Part shown: piece by piece, positions 38,158 to 49,825 of the stretch
Position numbering within the stretch: position 1 is the first letter of the stretch
Layout: each line of letters opens with the position of its first letter
DNA from: Mesorhabditis belari
Lineage: Eukaryota > Nematoda > Chromadorea > Rhabditida > Rhabditidae
Assembly: GCA_958450365.1 (NCBI GenBank)
Contig: CAUEEP010000742.1
Coordinates: forward strand, 5,821,501-5,885,500
DNA length: 64,000 nt
Reading direction: 5' to 3'
The notes under the pieces: generated by a model
Seen by the model: only the letters and a program-made list of their open reading frames with translations
Told to the model about the DNA's origin: nothing
Database searches by the model: none
Made by a program: the position numbers and the translations under genes

Positions 38158-39966
38158 ATGATACAATATTTTATATTCCTTGAGTTTTTGTTATTCTTCT
38201 TTTCTAAGCTATCGCCGGGCTGGTATATCGCTGCACAAATGGCGATTCGGTAAGTGAAATTTTATCAAAAAATGAAATCTAGGATTTGCAAATATTGTTT
38301 TTGAATTAAAGCTTTTTCAAACCAAAATTTTTTTTCATAAAGAGCTCAGTTTTAGACCGATTATCACCTCTCGTTCCCCTTGTGCTCAGCAATTCTTCTA
38401 TCAGTCTCCACCCCAACCTCAGCCTTTCCTTTATTATCTTCCCCAACAATGTTCTTGTTGTCGATCATATCAACAAAAATATCCAAGTCACTTTCCAATC
38501 ACTCCAATCCAAAAAAAGCAGATTGAGCCCACTTTTCCCAATCTAAATCCCACCAACACTACCGTAACCTCAAGCAAGAATGTAACTCAAGACCCAGAAC
38601 CTGTTCCAATCTACCGTACCTCTTTCCCGATGTGGCCCAGAAAATCAGTATCTGTTTACGGTAATCGGTGTTGTCCTCAATTTGATAACTCTTCTCAAAA
38701 TGTTGAATCTCAAAACTCAACCACGACCGTCCCTCAAACAACGGTGACCATTGTCGAAATAAACACTAGTCAAGGGCTCACGTTTTTTCCCGTTTCAACT
38801 ACTCCAACTGGTGATGGTGATGATTATGAAGCTTTAAATGATCAGGGAGCAGAGAATACAATAGAGCTGGTTAATCCGGGTACAGTAGATGAAAAACATT
38901 CCACAAAGGTTACGGTAAGTAGGATTAGTAAACCAAAAAAGATCACCACAAAGGGTCCAGTCTATGGGGTTTATCCAATATCAGCTCAGAAAAAGAAAGA
39001 AAATCAAGGAAAGACACCTGTCCCCCAAAAAACAAAACGCCCAAGCCCGGTCATACACCGATCTTTGAATGAAGATGAAGATTTGATGAGTCCAAGTGGC
39101 AATCAAGGATCTGTCATTCAACACGCAACTCCCCCTTTAGCAAAAACTCGTCCGTTAATTTCTCCAAAGTCAAAATCAAGCAACAGTTACTCCAATTTTT
39201 CTGAGCCAATTCAGACAAAATCAGCAAAAATCGTTGAAGAAGAAGACTATTCAGAAGATTTTGATAATCTCCGAGTTAAACACGAAAATTTCCCTCAACC
39301 AGTGCCTTTCTCGAAGAATCAACAACTGATGGTGACAAAGAAACCTATGAAAACGGATAAAAATGATGAATATAATGAAGAGATGCGGATTGGAGAAAAC
39401 GAAGAAGAAAATGAATTACAACAAGAGGTTAGTTCTGTAGCGAAATAACTATCTCTTCATGCCCACAGATACAGTCGAGCTGTATCTGGAGTCGATTTGT
39501 ATATGCTTTAGTCTGTCGTCTTGACTTAATCATGAAAAAGAACCCAAAGTTTCATCATTTCTTTTTAGCCTCCACGAGCTCAGAAACCGGGGAACTGGAG
39601 TGAGAACATATCAGGACTTGAATTGAGTCGAGATGAAAAACAACGCTCACCCAAGAAGCCATTCGAAAAGTTTCAAGATGTTGGTAGCTTCAAAAAAATT
39701 TAAGAGAATAACTGTACTATCAGACGAAAAAGATCCAAAGGTATAATAGTAGCAGGCATCAGCATGGTTCAGTATCATATCCATGCCTTTGAGATTAAAC
39801 AGAAAATTCTTTAGCGTACAGCTTGAGAACAAACCAAGACAAAACAATTTTTAATCAAAGTCATGCAAAAATCCAGGCCTGCTTGTAAGCTAATACTTTT
39901 CCCAAATTCACGACACATTTGGTTTAATTTCAGGGTGCCTATCGATACGATGAGCAATACCGCTGA
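38158..39966 (+). CDS. Orphan secreted Ser/Thr/Pro-rich protein
   Basis: Not recognised. Exon 1 (38158-38249) encodes a hydrophobic signal sequence, MIQYFIFLEFLLFFFSKLSP, and joins in phase to a 1072-nt exon (38356-39427). That exon starts with a Gln/Pro/Tyr-rich, Cys-containing segment (QFFYQSPPQPQPFLYYLPQQ, CSCCRSYQQ). It then becomes a long polar region rich in Thr, Ser, Lys and Glu with no fold visible (TTTVPQTTVTIVEINTS; KAKIVEEEDYSEDFDN). A third exon from 39569 adds PPRAQKPGNWSENISGLELS. The last exon reads GAYRYDEQYR to TGA at 39964-39966 if the preceding donor is gttggt at 39681; the neighbouring donor would give a different short end. About 430 residues. Likely extracellular matrix or cuticle-associated by composition, which is inference. 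Lies between the two P450 genes. Confidence 0.7.
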
Positions 39967-40349
39967 CTATTTTTTGTTTTTATCTTAACTTTCGTCGCAA
40001 TCTTATTCTTTTTAATTGCTATTCGTTGTTTATCTTTTTACATATTGGATTTCCTACTGTACTTTATTGAAACAATAAGAATCTATCGCTTCTATTCTCG
40101 AAACTTTTGAACTCAAAATTGTTTTAAGCCTTTTTAACCGCATTTAAATAAATTTTCATGCACAAATAATATCTTCATTATACAAAAGAATATTTGTATT
40201 TTGAATTGCCCTCTAGTCTTATCACTCATTTTCATTTTCTTTATTGACAAGTGCCCACAAAAACTCCCGATTTTTGGCACTACAATTTGTATTTTCGGGG
40301 TATCTGAGACGGATTCGCTTTCACTTTTCTGTAAAAACTGCTTCATTAA
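39967..40349. other. Spacer upstream of P450 copy B
   Basis: AT-rich spacer holding the 3' end of the orphan secreted gene and the presumed promoter of P450 copy B. No further features supported. Confidence 0.4.
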
Positions 40350-43300
40350 ATGATTGGTCTAATTATTATTTTGACAATAATCCTTTATTTTGTTCTTAAA
40401 AACTATGATTCATTGAAGAGAATTTGGGTGAGTGCAGCTGAAAAGACTCTTGGAAAGTTGACTCAAGTTGAATAAGTAAACAAATAATTTGTCTTGATAA
40501 AATTTATGTAAGGGCTGAAAAGGATTAAGTGCATTTTAATTGGTTTGATAGATCCAACGTAGAAGAGCAATCAAATACCTTGAACTGATTCCCGGTCCGC
40601 CGACGATTCCCCTATTTGGATCGGCTCATTTATTCAAATGGGATAATGAAGGTTGATTTTTGATTGGTTTGTGCTAATGAAAAGGTCTTTAAGAAGAAAC
40701 GAATCAATTGTAATTTTTAGAATTTACGTATCAGCTGGATGGTTGGGCAAGAAAATACATTTCACTTCATGTTCCTCGAACCGGAATGATGAAGGTTTGA
40801 ATTTTAGTTTGCTATTATAAAGTTAAATACAGCCGAACTTCGAGATAACAAACTTTTTGGCCAACCCCTTGAGGTTCCTTATATAAAAGTTCGACTGTAA
40901 TTTATATCTAATATCTTGCAAGAGCTTGTATTGTTTTTAAAGGGTATCTTCTTTTGGAAAAATCTCGATTTTAATTTCTAGATTTGGCTCGGGCCGATTC
41001 CTCTTGTTTTCCTTGCAACATGTGAAGCGTTAAAGGTCGGTTTGACAAGGTCGTGCAAATAATAAAAAGTTTTTTATTATAAATTACATTTATGCATTGG
41101 ATAATGGCAGCTAAAATCCTGAATTTCTCCTTAATTTTCCTTAAGCCAGTCCTCGAGAGTAACACATTGATCACCAAGCCGCCTCAGTACAATACATTGA
41201 AAAAATGGATTGGTGAAGGATTGCTAATCAGGTTGGCTATAAACTGTATATTTCATACATATCAATGTTATTTAATCTATCATGCTTTAGTAAGGGCAAA
41301 AAATGGTACACTCGACGAAAGATGATCACTCCGACATTTCATTTCAATATCCTTCAAGCGTTTCACGAAGTTTTCTGCAAACATGCTGATGTAAAAAAAA
41401 AAAAATTTCTTTATTTAATTTGAAAACTTTGTTGTTTTTGATTTACATACAAACTTTAGATTTTGGCAGAGAAACTCGAAGAATACACAAGAAATGGAGC
41501 TGAGGTTGATATATTTGGAGACATCAAATGTTGCACGTTAGATGTGATTTCAGGTTCGATTATTAGTTTAAAACTATGTACAGGATGGCTGATAATTATG
41601 TGTGCGTGATTTTCTTTTCATTGACAGCGCTCTGCAAGCATATTTGCAAACATATTTCAGTGGTCTTTCTTGAAAGTCACGAGAATGAGCATAACTAAAA
41701 AACTAGAAGAGATTTCGCAAAACCTTTTCTGGTTTTTAAAAACTACAAATACTTAGCTACTTTTTAAAAATAAACCCTTAGAAATATTAGGTTGATGCAT
41801 AAGTCTTTTCGTTTTTTTCGTACTTCTGTTAAAAAGTAACAAATTCACCAATTAATCTATAGTTTGCTCTATAAAAAAAGTGTTTTTTTGTTCAATTTGC
41901 ATCTTTTTAAAGCAATTTCGGTTGACTTTCAAGCAAATTCGAGAGTGAAAAACGCCTTTTTCGTAAAAATCTATAAAAAAACTCTACGGAAAAATTGGCT
42001 GAATGAATTTCTCTGAAATTTTGGCGAAATATCAAACTTTTTTTTCTCTATCTTTTATCTATTGACACGAAGATAGGTTTTCTTTAGCTAAGGTGTCTAA
42101 ACCGCATCATCGAGTTAGCCCTTTTTGACTACCCGACTTCATACTCTCAAGAAAATCCAGGCATAAAATATTTTTAAACCCGTTTTAATGTTATTTTGCA
42201 GAAAAATAATTGGTTTTTCTAATGAAATCAACCGTAGTTTAATTGGTGCATTTGTTGGCTTGAAACGGCAGACGAAAAGGAACAAAAACACTTATGCATC
42301 AACCTATTATGTTTGCAGAGCGCTGTCAATGAAAAGAAAATCACGCGCACGTAATTATCAGCCACCCTGTATTTCAAGAGACTTTTGTAAGCATAGATGT
42401 AAGCAATGAATAATTTAAAACGTTTGCATGTGCTTTCAAACAAAAAAAATCCAGAAACCGCGATGGGCACAGAGATCAACGCACAAAAAGGAGAGAACAC
42501 GGAATATGTGAATGCTGTTGTGAGGATAAGTCAACTTTCGTGGGATCATGAAAGGTTTGTGGGAGAGTTTTAAGCCTTAAATTTTATGTGGCTTAAATGA
42601 AATAAATTGAATAGATCTTATCTCATATATTCCAAGGGCACTTTTAAGATTTCCTTGGCTATGGCCAGATCCAATTTGGTATGGAACGGGAATGGGTTTC
42701 GAATTTGATCGACACGTCAAAATGGCCAATGAATTCACGAGAATGGTTTAATTAGGGTCTAATTAAAATTATTTAAACCAAAACATTTTCTACATATTTC
42801 TAAAAATTTCTTTCAGGTGATCAAACAACGTCGTGAGATCCTCCAAGGAAATGGTTTGTTGGAGAAGATGAAAAATCTGACACCCGAAGAAATAAAGTAA
42901 GAAAATGTTTTTGTACTTTTAGTTCCTAATATTAAAGATGTATTTTAGAAAACATCGTTTCTCATTTTTGGATTTATTGTTAGGAATGCAAACAAGTCAA
43001 AATCTTTCTGATGAGGATATTCGAGAAGAAGTTGATACGTTCATGTTTGAGGGTAAGAGACAAAATAAGTAGAAGAAGGAAAGTAGTTCAAAACACATCA
43101 GTAATAAATTAGCATTCAATTCCACTCTAAAAATATCACAAATTTTAAAAAGTAAATTCCAGGCCATGACACAACTTCATCAGCGGTCGGTTTTGCTTTG
43201 TGGTGGTTGGGACAAGAATTGGATTGTCAAAGAAAAATTCATGATGAATTGGACACAGTGTTTGGTGAGAGAATATCAAGGAAATTGCTTGGAATTCTTT

Positions 43301-44023
43301 CAAAGCACAAAGCTTAACGCCTAATTTTCATGCAGGTGACTCTGATAGACAAATCACTTCTGATGATCTAAAAAGTCTTCCCTTTTTGGAGCGATGTCTC
43401 AAGGAAGCACTCCGTCTGACTCCACCTGTGCCAATTTTTGGTCGAATTTTAGAGCATGATGTCATAATTGGTCCGTCTCTTCAAAATGATAATAATTTCT
43501 TTCTAATTTCTTTAGGTAACTACACTTTACCAGAAGGTCTCACTGTTGTTTTCAGTCCAATGGCTTCGGGTAGAGATCCGCAGGTGAGGTGAACAAATGG
43601 GTTGGGTGCTTTTTTGTTGCACTATCAGTACTGCCTTACCTTAAAGTTTTGATTATGCTCAACTATGAAAACTGGTTACCAGTATATCGTTTAGCAATGG
43701 AAACATCCAGATCTTTTTTATCCAGATCATTTCTTGACAGAAGAAGTGGCAAAAAGAGATGCATATGCATTTATTCCATTCTCGGCAGGACCAAGAAATT
43801 GCATTGGTAAGATATTTTATTATTTATCCACATAATAGATAAACCTCATTTAGGCCAGAAATTCGCTCTCACCGAAGAGAAAATCTTGCTTGCGACGGTT
43901 CTACGAAAGTTTCGTTTCATCACATGTGAACCATTCCCAAAGAATCGTTTTGTTCCGGAAATTATCTTGAAACCGTCAAATGGATTCCGATTCAAAATTG
44001 AAAAACGGTCGCCACTTGTATAA
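40350..44023 (+). CDS. CYP4-like cytochrome P450, copy B
   Basis: Second CYP4-clan monooxygenase, clearly paralogous to the copy at 33943. The anchor [20 protein letters not shown] leads into [39 protein letters not shown] and [38 protein letters not shown], the typical C-helix WxxxR region, follows across a phase-2 junction, then [20 protein letters not shown]. The I-helix is [20 protein letters not shown], the K-helix [20 protein letters not shown], and the heme loop [14 protein letters not shown]. It ends KIEKRSPLV with TAA at 44021-44023. All diagnostic residues are present. Introns carry a 68-bp palindrome and a nested pair of transposon-derived elements, which enlarge the gene without interrupting coding. 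The enzyme's substrate cannot be told from sequence. Confidence 0.9.
40830..40897. mobile_element. 68-bp palindromic mini-element in P450 intron
   Basis: CAGCCGAACTTCGAGATAAC at the left and the reverse complement of its right end (CAGTCGAACTTTTATATAAG) form a TA-flanked imperfect palindrome. The CAGTCGAAC start resembles ends of pogo/Tigger-type elements, which is from general knowledge rather than an alignment. A degenerate relative is near 4719. Confidence 0.65.
41581..42369. mobile_element. Outer TIR element in P450 intron, host of a nested element
   Basis: The left arm CAGGATGGCTGATAATTATG through gacagcgctctgcaagcata (41581-41645) matches the reverse complement of the right arm (42306-42369), about 64 bp with few mismatches. 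Both ends are flanked by TA. The interior is split by a second element at 41787-42308, so the right arm directly follows the inner element. Without the insertion the outer element is about 270 bp. The CAGGGTGGC-like ends and TA site suggest Tc1/mariner-group MITE. Confidence 0.85.
41787..42308. mobile_element. Inner mariner-like MITE, copy 2 (nested)
   Basis: Begins TTAGGTTGATGCATAAGTC and ends with the reverse complement CACTTATGCATCAACCTA. Imperfect inverted similarity continues for about 70 bp (for example caccaattaa and its complement). The block at about 41850-42060 is close to the copy at 23815-24050. It sits inside the 41581-42369 element within an intron of P450 copy B. No transposase frame is visible. 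Confidence 0.85.
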
Positions 44024-45141
44024 ATTGTAAATATTATGTGATGGTGTTTGTTTATCGTTTTAGTTTTACATTTTAAAATCAAGATCTATAGCTGAATACA
44101 CCCAGAAAACTATAATGTCTGACCTTTCACATACAAAAATTGAAAATCTCGTACATACACTTTTTTCTTGTTTCCTTCATCTCACCTCCTTGTTGCTACA
44201 CCTTTTTCCCTCGAGGTCATCTCTTTTCCTTTCTATTACAATGAAGCTTTTTCTCTTCTACCATTTCTTGTTTTGTGATGATTGGGTGTGAAAAGAGAGA
44301 CAGATTAGCATCTCTCTGCTTTTTCTTTTCTGCCGTTTTTTCTAATAAATGACAGGTCATAACTCAAAAAAATCGAGTTCAAATGCTTTTATTCTCAACT
44401 TGAAAATAGGGGTCATTGAAGAGTCAAACAAGTAGTCTGCATTTATTAGAAGTTTGTACATACACAGTGACTTTTGTTTATAAATTCTTGGGCAAATTTG
44501 GACTCACATGCTTATTCCCGTTAAAAACCGAACTCCCAAATTATCGTATTATGTTATGTGCAAGCTCATTACTTGTATAAATTGTAAATAAAAAATCTGG
44601 CTAACTACGAAATAAGAGCTAATAATAAGAAATGCAGAAATAAATCTGGCTGACTATCAGTTGAATATGACCAGCTACTTGTTCCAATTGGGTTCTTCTT
44701 ACTATCATTTGTATTCGAATCAACCCAAAACACTTTTCTAGTCATTTACTTCTAATCGTAAGCATAGTGCAGCAAATATTGACACAGTGTTTCCAAATTT
44801 TATTTTCTATGATGGAACAATTGTGGTCAGAAATCATTTTGTTTTGCCAGTTGTGACAACGTGAAAGAAATGAACAAGTTAAGGGAATCGGTTAAAACTG
44901 AATCAGCCACGGGAAGAAGAACGAAAAAAAATGAAATGCCCTCTAGATGTTCATCTTTTTGTGTTCCTTTGAATGCAAACAAAAACAAAGAGATCTCCTC
45001 TCAAAATGAGTTATTAAAGGGGCGGGGGTTAATGGTTGAAAGTGGGAGTGTGAAATCGCTCACCTTTTTGACATCGTATTTGACACAATTCCCTCATTTT
45101 AGTCATTTATTGCATTTCACATCAAAACTCTACATTTGTCA
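44024..45141. other. Intergenic region, no supported gene
   Basis: Spacer between P450 copy B and the proline-rich gene cluster. A frame at 44861-45145 shows no signal sequence or motif. A cattttag at about 45095 could serve as a splice or trans-splice acceptor for the next gene. Confidence 0.4.
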
Positions 45142-48100
45142 ATGAAACTTTTGCTTCTTCTCACCGTCTTCGGCTCAACACAAGCTTTCTTGTGGAGTCT
45201 TCTCGGTTTGGGTGGCGGTGGAGGTGGAGGTGGAGGATGTGCTCCCGCTACGTCTTCATGTAAGTCATCTTTTATAAAAATTGAATGTACAATCGAAAAA
45301 CCTACATGCACCAAATCCCCATTTAGGTTGTACCCCACAAGCAGCCCCAGCCTGTTCCCCACCAGCCTCAAGTAATTGTGGATGTGGTGGAGGAGGGGGT
45401 GGTGGTGGATATGCTCAAGCCGCTCCTGCTCCTGCTATGAGCCAATCATTTGCTCCAACTTTTGGTGGAGCTTCATCTTTTGGTGGAAATTATGGCGCTC
45501 CACCTCCTCCACCTATGCCTGCTCCACTTGGCGGTGGATCAATCGGTGGTGCTCCTCCAATCGCTCCCCCAGTTGGTGGTGCCCCTCCCTTAGGTCCTTT
45601 GGGCGGTGCGCCAGCTGGTGGATATTCACAAGGTAGGTCCAGTTTGTAATGAAACGTTTCAATTTACTCTGTCTCTAGATTTAGCTCATAGTAAAAGCTT
45701 CACCTAACCTGTCCTGCTTCTAGGCGCCCCTCCACCCCTACCTCCGCCACCCCCACCACCACCATCCGCTCCTCAACAGGACATCCCTCCGCAACAACCA
45801 CAACCCCAAGCCCTCATCTCTGCTCCAATCGAAGCGCAACGCACGCCAGAGGGTGCCCCCATTGAACCGGCTCAATCACTTGTACAGCTTCCTCAACCCG
45901 GCGAGGCCCCTCCTCCACCTCCTGCTCCTCAATCTCCACCCACATCTCCCATTGTTGCCGTCCCGGTTGTCCCGTCTGGTTATGGTATCTATGCTTTTAT
46001 AACATCAAATAATATTGGCATCTAACACCTGCTAAACATTCAGAAACTCCCCCACTCGGTGCACCACCAGCTCCCATTGTTGGACCATCTCCAAGTTTTG
46101 GTAACTATTAAACAAGCTATTAACTACTAACTATGCTAATTGACTATGTTGAACTAACACAGTGGTTTTCAAACAATGATTGAAAGTTTTTGTTTGAAAG
46201 ACTGTTTTAGGAGTTCCTCCTCCACCCGGTCCAGCTCCATTCCAAGCTCCATTCCAAGCTCCATTCCAAGCTCCATTCCCCGGTCCAGCCCCAGTTCAAG
46301 CTCCATTCCCCGCTTCAGCTCCCGCACTTGCCCCCGTTTTCTCATCCGGTAGATTTTCGTGTTCTCCAGAAAATATCAAGAAAGAAAATCAACTACAGTT
46401 GTATTAATCCTGCAGGCATTTCAGCTCCCCAAGTAGCTCCGTCAGCGGCTTCATTCCCCTCACCTGCTCCAGCTCCTAATTATGGTTTGTCTGATGATAT
46501 TTTAATAGTTAGTAAATTTTTATAATCAAAACGTAAGTTAAATAGGGTAACTTGCACTATTCTACTCTTTCTATTGAACTTTTGCAAACAGGTGCTCCTC
46601 AACCAGCCCCCGCTTCTGCCCCAATCCCATTCCCCGTATCGGCACCAGCTCCTAGCTATGGTAAATAGTTTGATTTTATTACAGTTTATCAGCGAAAAAC
46701 AGCAAAAGTCAGTTTGATAACGGATAACGTTCAGGAGCTCCTCAGCCAGCCCCTGCTCCAGCACCGATTCCATTCTCAGCCCCAGCTCCAGCCCCTAGTT
46801 ACGGTAAGGGTTATCCACCTTGAATTAGACTTTGTTTAAGTTTTTAAATGTTTGACATTTCAAGCATTTCATGAACATTTCATGCATTATAGTAGTTTTG
46901 TGCCCCTTTAGGTGCCCCTCAGCCAGCTCCCGCATCTGCCCCATTCCCAGCTCCCGCTCCGGCTCCTAGTTATGGTAACTGGAGACCTTTGCATTTCATA
47001 GACATAAATAGTCTAGAAATCATAGTACAATGATTAGCAAACATTTAGAAAAATCAATTCTAGAACGAAAAATGCGTTTGAGTATGATTTCCCTTTAAAT
47101 AGGTGCCCCTCAAACAGCACCAGCTCCTGCTCAGACTTTCCCGGCACCAGAGGCAGCACCAGCTCCAAGCTATGGTAGGACAATATCTATTAAAGATTTT
47201 CGTCTTTGTATCTATAAAAATTACAATTTTAGAGAAAAAACATATTAGATAAGTTAACGAAGCATGTTTAATAAATCTGAAGACAGATCTTCGAAAATAA
47301 ACCTTTTCAGGAGCACCCCAACCTGCTCCTGCCCCTATCACTGCTCCAGCTGGTTACGGTAAATTTTTGAAAACAAAGCTCTTACTATTAGATTAATAAT
47401 GGAACAAGTTTGATAAACCATAAGAATACGTTTATTTTTTAAATTTATTTTTAAAGACTTGATAAAAGATATTTTCAGATGCTTCACAAGCCGCTCCCGC
47501 TCCCGCAGCAGCACCAGCTACCTCAACGGGTTACGGTAAGTAAAGAAAACCCCTTAAATGCTATTAATCAAAAAGCAATTTTCTTTTTTTTAATATTATT
47601 CTTAAATATTCTTGTTTGAGTTTAAGTTAATTGCTTATAAAAATTTGTTTTCAGACTCTACCCAGCCAGCTGCTTCGGAACCAGCCACAGAATCGGCGGA
47701 TTATGGTAAGCATTTCAACTCAAAATTGAGCTAATTACAAATATTTTTGCAGTACAATGAATTACAAGCAATGAAACAATAAAAATAACAAAAAATACTT
47801 CTAGATGCGGGCAAACTAGCTCTCGAGCCTTCTCCACCTTCAACACCAGAAGCCGCGCCAGCTTACGGTAAGAAGAAAATGGGAGAACAACTAATTTTAA
47901 AAATACTTTTGTAAATGGTTGACACAGTGCATAATATATGATGTATTATGGGGAAGACAGTTCGTTTTAATTCAAATCATTCAGCATATATTTAAAGCAA
48001 AAAAAAGCTCGTTATAGGCGATTTGGCCTCAACCTCGGCTGCCCCAGACACATTTGAATCCGAATACGTCGAGGAGGGAGAAGAAAGTTTGTTCAACTTC

Positions 48101-49042
48101 TATTTTCTAGCAATACTAATATTCTCTGGATTTATCTTTGCTAGCTTTATAATAATATTAGTTATTTCTAAATTTAATCAACTTTTTAGCGACCGAGGCT
48201 CCCGGTGGCGGTACGGAATATGTCGAAGAGAGTCGGTATTTTAAATCTAAAAACTGAAATAGTGCTGGTGAGAGCCCAGAATTTTGGAACAAAAGAAAGA
48301 ATATAAAAGTTCATTTCTATATGAAAATTTGTAAATTTTTAATCTAATCATCAAAAGCAAGCCAAAAAGCGTATTATTTAGCCAGCGATGCTCCGGCTAC
48401 TGAGAATGGTCAGGAATATGATGAAGGAGCCGAGTATGTTGAAGGTGAGCAAAATTGAGAGGACTGTTAAAACCTTATCAATCATTTATTATCATAAATT
48501 ACAGATTTGTGTAGATTTACCATAGGTTATTTCTTTCAGTTTCTAATCAGTCCGATTACTTCTCAATTTCTATTACAATCAATTCTTGCGCCTTGAAAAA
48601 TTGTTCACAGTTTTTTAATCGACTTGCACACTTTGCAATTACATAAGGCTAATAGAATACAAATTTAGAAGAAACAGCAGCGCCGGGTGGAGCTGAATAT
48701 GAAGATGAAACGAATACAGCAGAAGAGTCAAAAGATGGTTATGGAGGAGGTAAAGGGGAAAGATCAAATTACGGAGAAATGGCTAGTGTTGGGCTGGTTG
48801 AAAATATAGATAATTCACATGTAATGACAAAGAGCATCGTTTCAATCCACGGAATTCAATCGCTCATTTTAGCTACAGCTACCGAAAGCCCGAGCTCCGA
48901 TACAGAAGTTCAATACGAGGGTTAGTTATTCTCTAATTTTTAATACATATTAACTTTTTTTCAATATTTTTCAGAGGTCACCGATGCTCCATCGAGTTCC
49001 TACAAGGCCAAAAAACGAGCCGCTAAAGTGGGACGACATTAA
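45142..49042 (+). CDS. Secreted Pro/Ala/Gly-rich structural protein with serial mini-exons
   Basis: Not assignable to a named family; composition suggests an extracellular structural (cuticle-like) protein. Twenty exons were traced, total 1812 nt, 603 residues. All nineteen junctions are phase 1, so every internal exon is a multiple of three. Signal peptide MKLLLLLTVFGSTQAF is followed by a poly-Gly, Cys-containing head (GCAPATSS; SSNCGCGGG), Pro-rich blocks from exons 2-5, then mini-exons 6-14 (46416-47867, 48-72 nt each). Most mini-exons read close to (G)APQPAPA...APSYG. An acidic region follows (SEYVEEGEE; EYDEGAEYVE; AEYEDETNTAEESK), and a basic end, YKAKKRAAKVGRH, before TAA at 49040-49042. 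The ATG is the first in frame before the signal sequence. Confidence 0.85.
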
Positions 49043-49825
49043 ATAATATTTTGCCGAAACTCGTCTTTAGCTTTCTAGATATTGAAACTTTGTGAATAGA
49101 GTTACTTTCTGTGTAAATATTTATATTTGTATTTTATGTAGAAAGCCATTTACTTGTTGACCTTATCATTTTGTGATTTTCAATCTTGTACTCACATAAT
49201 ATTATTCTTTTTTGGACACTGCCGGTACTTCAGGGATAAATTAATTTGAAATCTTTTATTGCGTGGGTTATTGTAAAAACAATCTACATCACGAAACTCA
49301 AGAAAATGAGACAAGAATTTACATGTTTTCTGGTAGGGGAGATATCGTAGCACTTCTGTAAAACTACAGCTGTTTTATGCTGTAGTGCTGTAATTTTGCT
49401 TCATGAAAAGATTATATCAAAAAACAGAAATCCAATCAAAGTTTTTTGCTTTGACTGTGAATGCTCTGTTCTTCTTGGGTTGCGTCAACTAATCTACAAT
49501 TAATCTGATGTGCAAAATTCATTTTTTTTTCATATTGCCAAACACAGTCTGTTTAGTTTGCTTACTACAACAAGTCCGCTTAAAGCTTTTCCTCTTGCAC
49601 AAGTTCTTCAAAGTTCAGCACTTGCCAAAAACTGTAAAAATCAAGAGAAAAGAGCAAAAGTAGCTTCGCTTTACTCCAATTTGACCTTTTCTCCATTCCA
49701 TTTCATTCTTTTCCCTTTCTCTCATCTACAAAGAACAATGCCATTTCTTCTTCTTCTTCTTCAGCCAATTTCTCCTTTTAGTGCAAATCGTAACTCTCAT
49801 CCTTCACTCTATTTATTCCTTTACC

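Noticed and set aside
45376..45636. Trp/Ser-rich frame
   Set aside because: It is a frame-shifted reading of the Gly/Pro-rich exon 2 of the gene at 45142.
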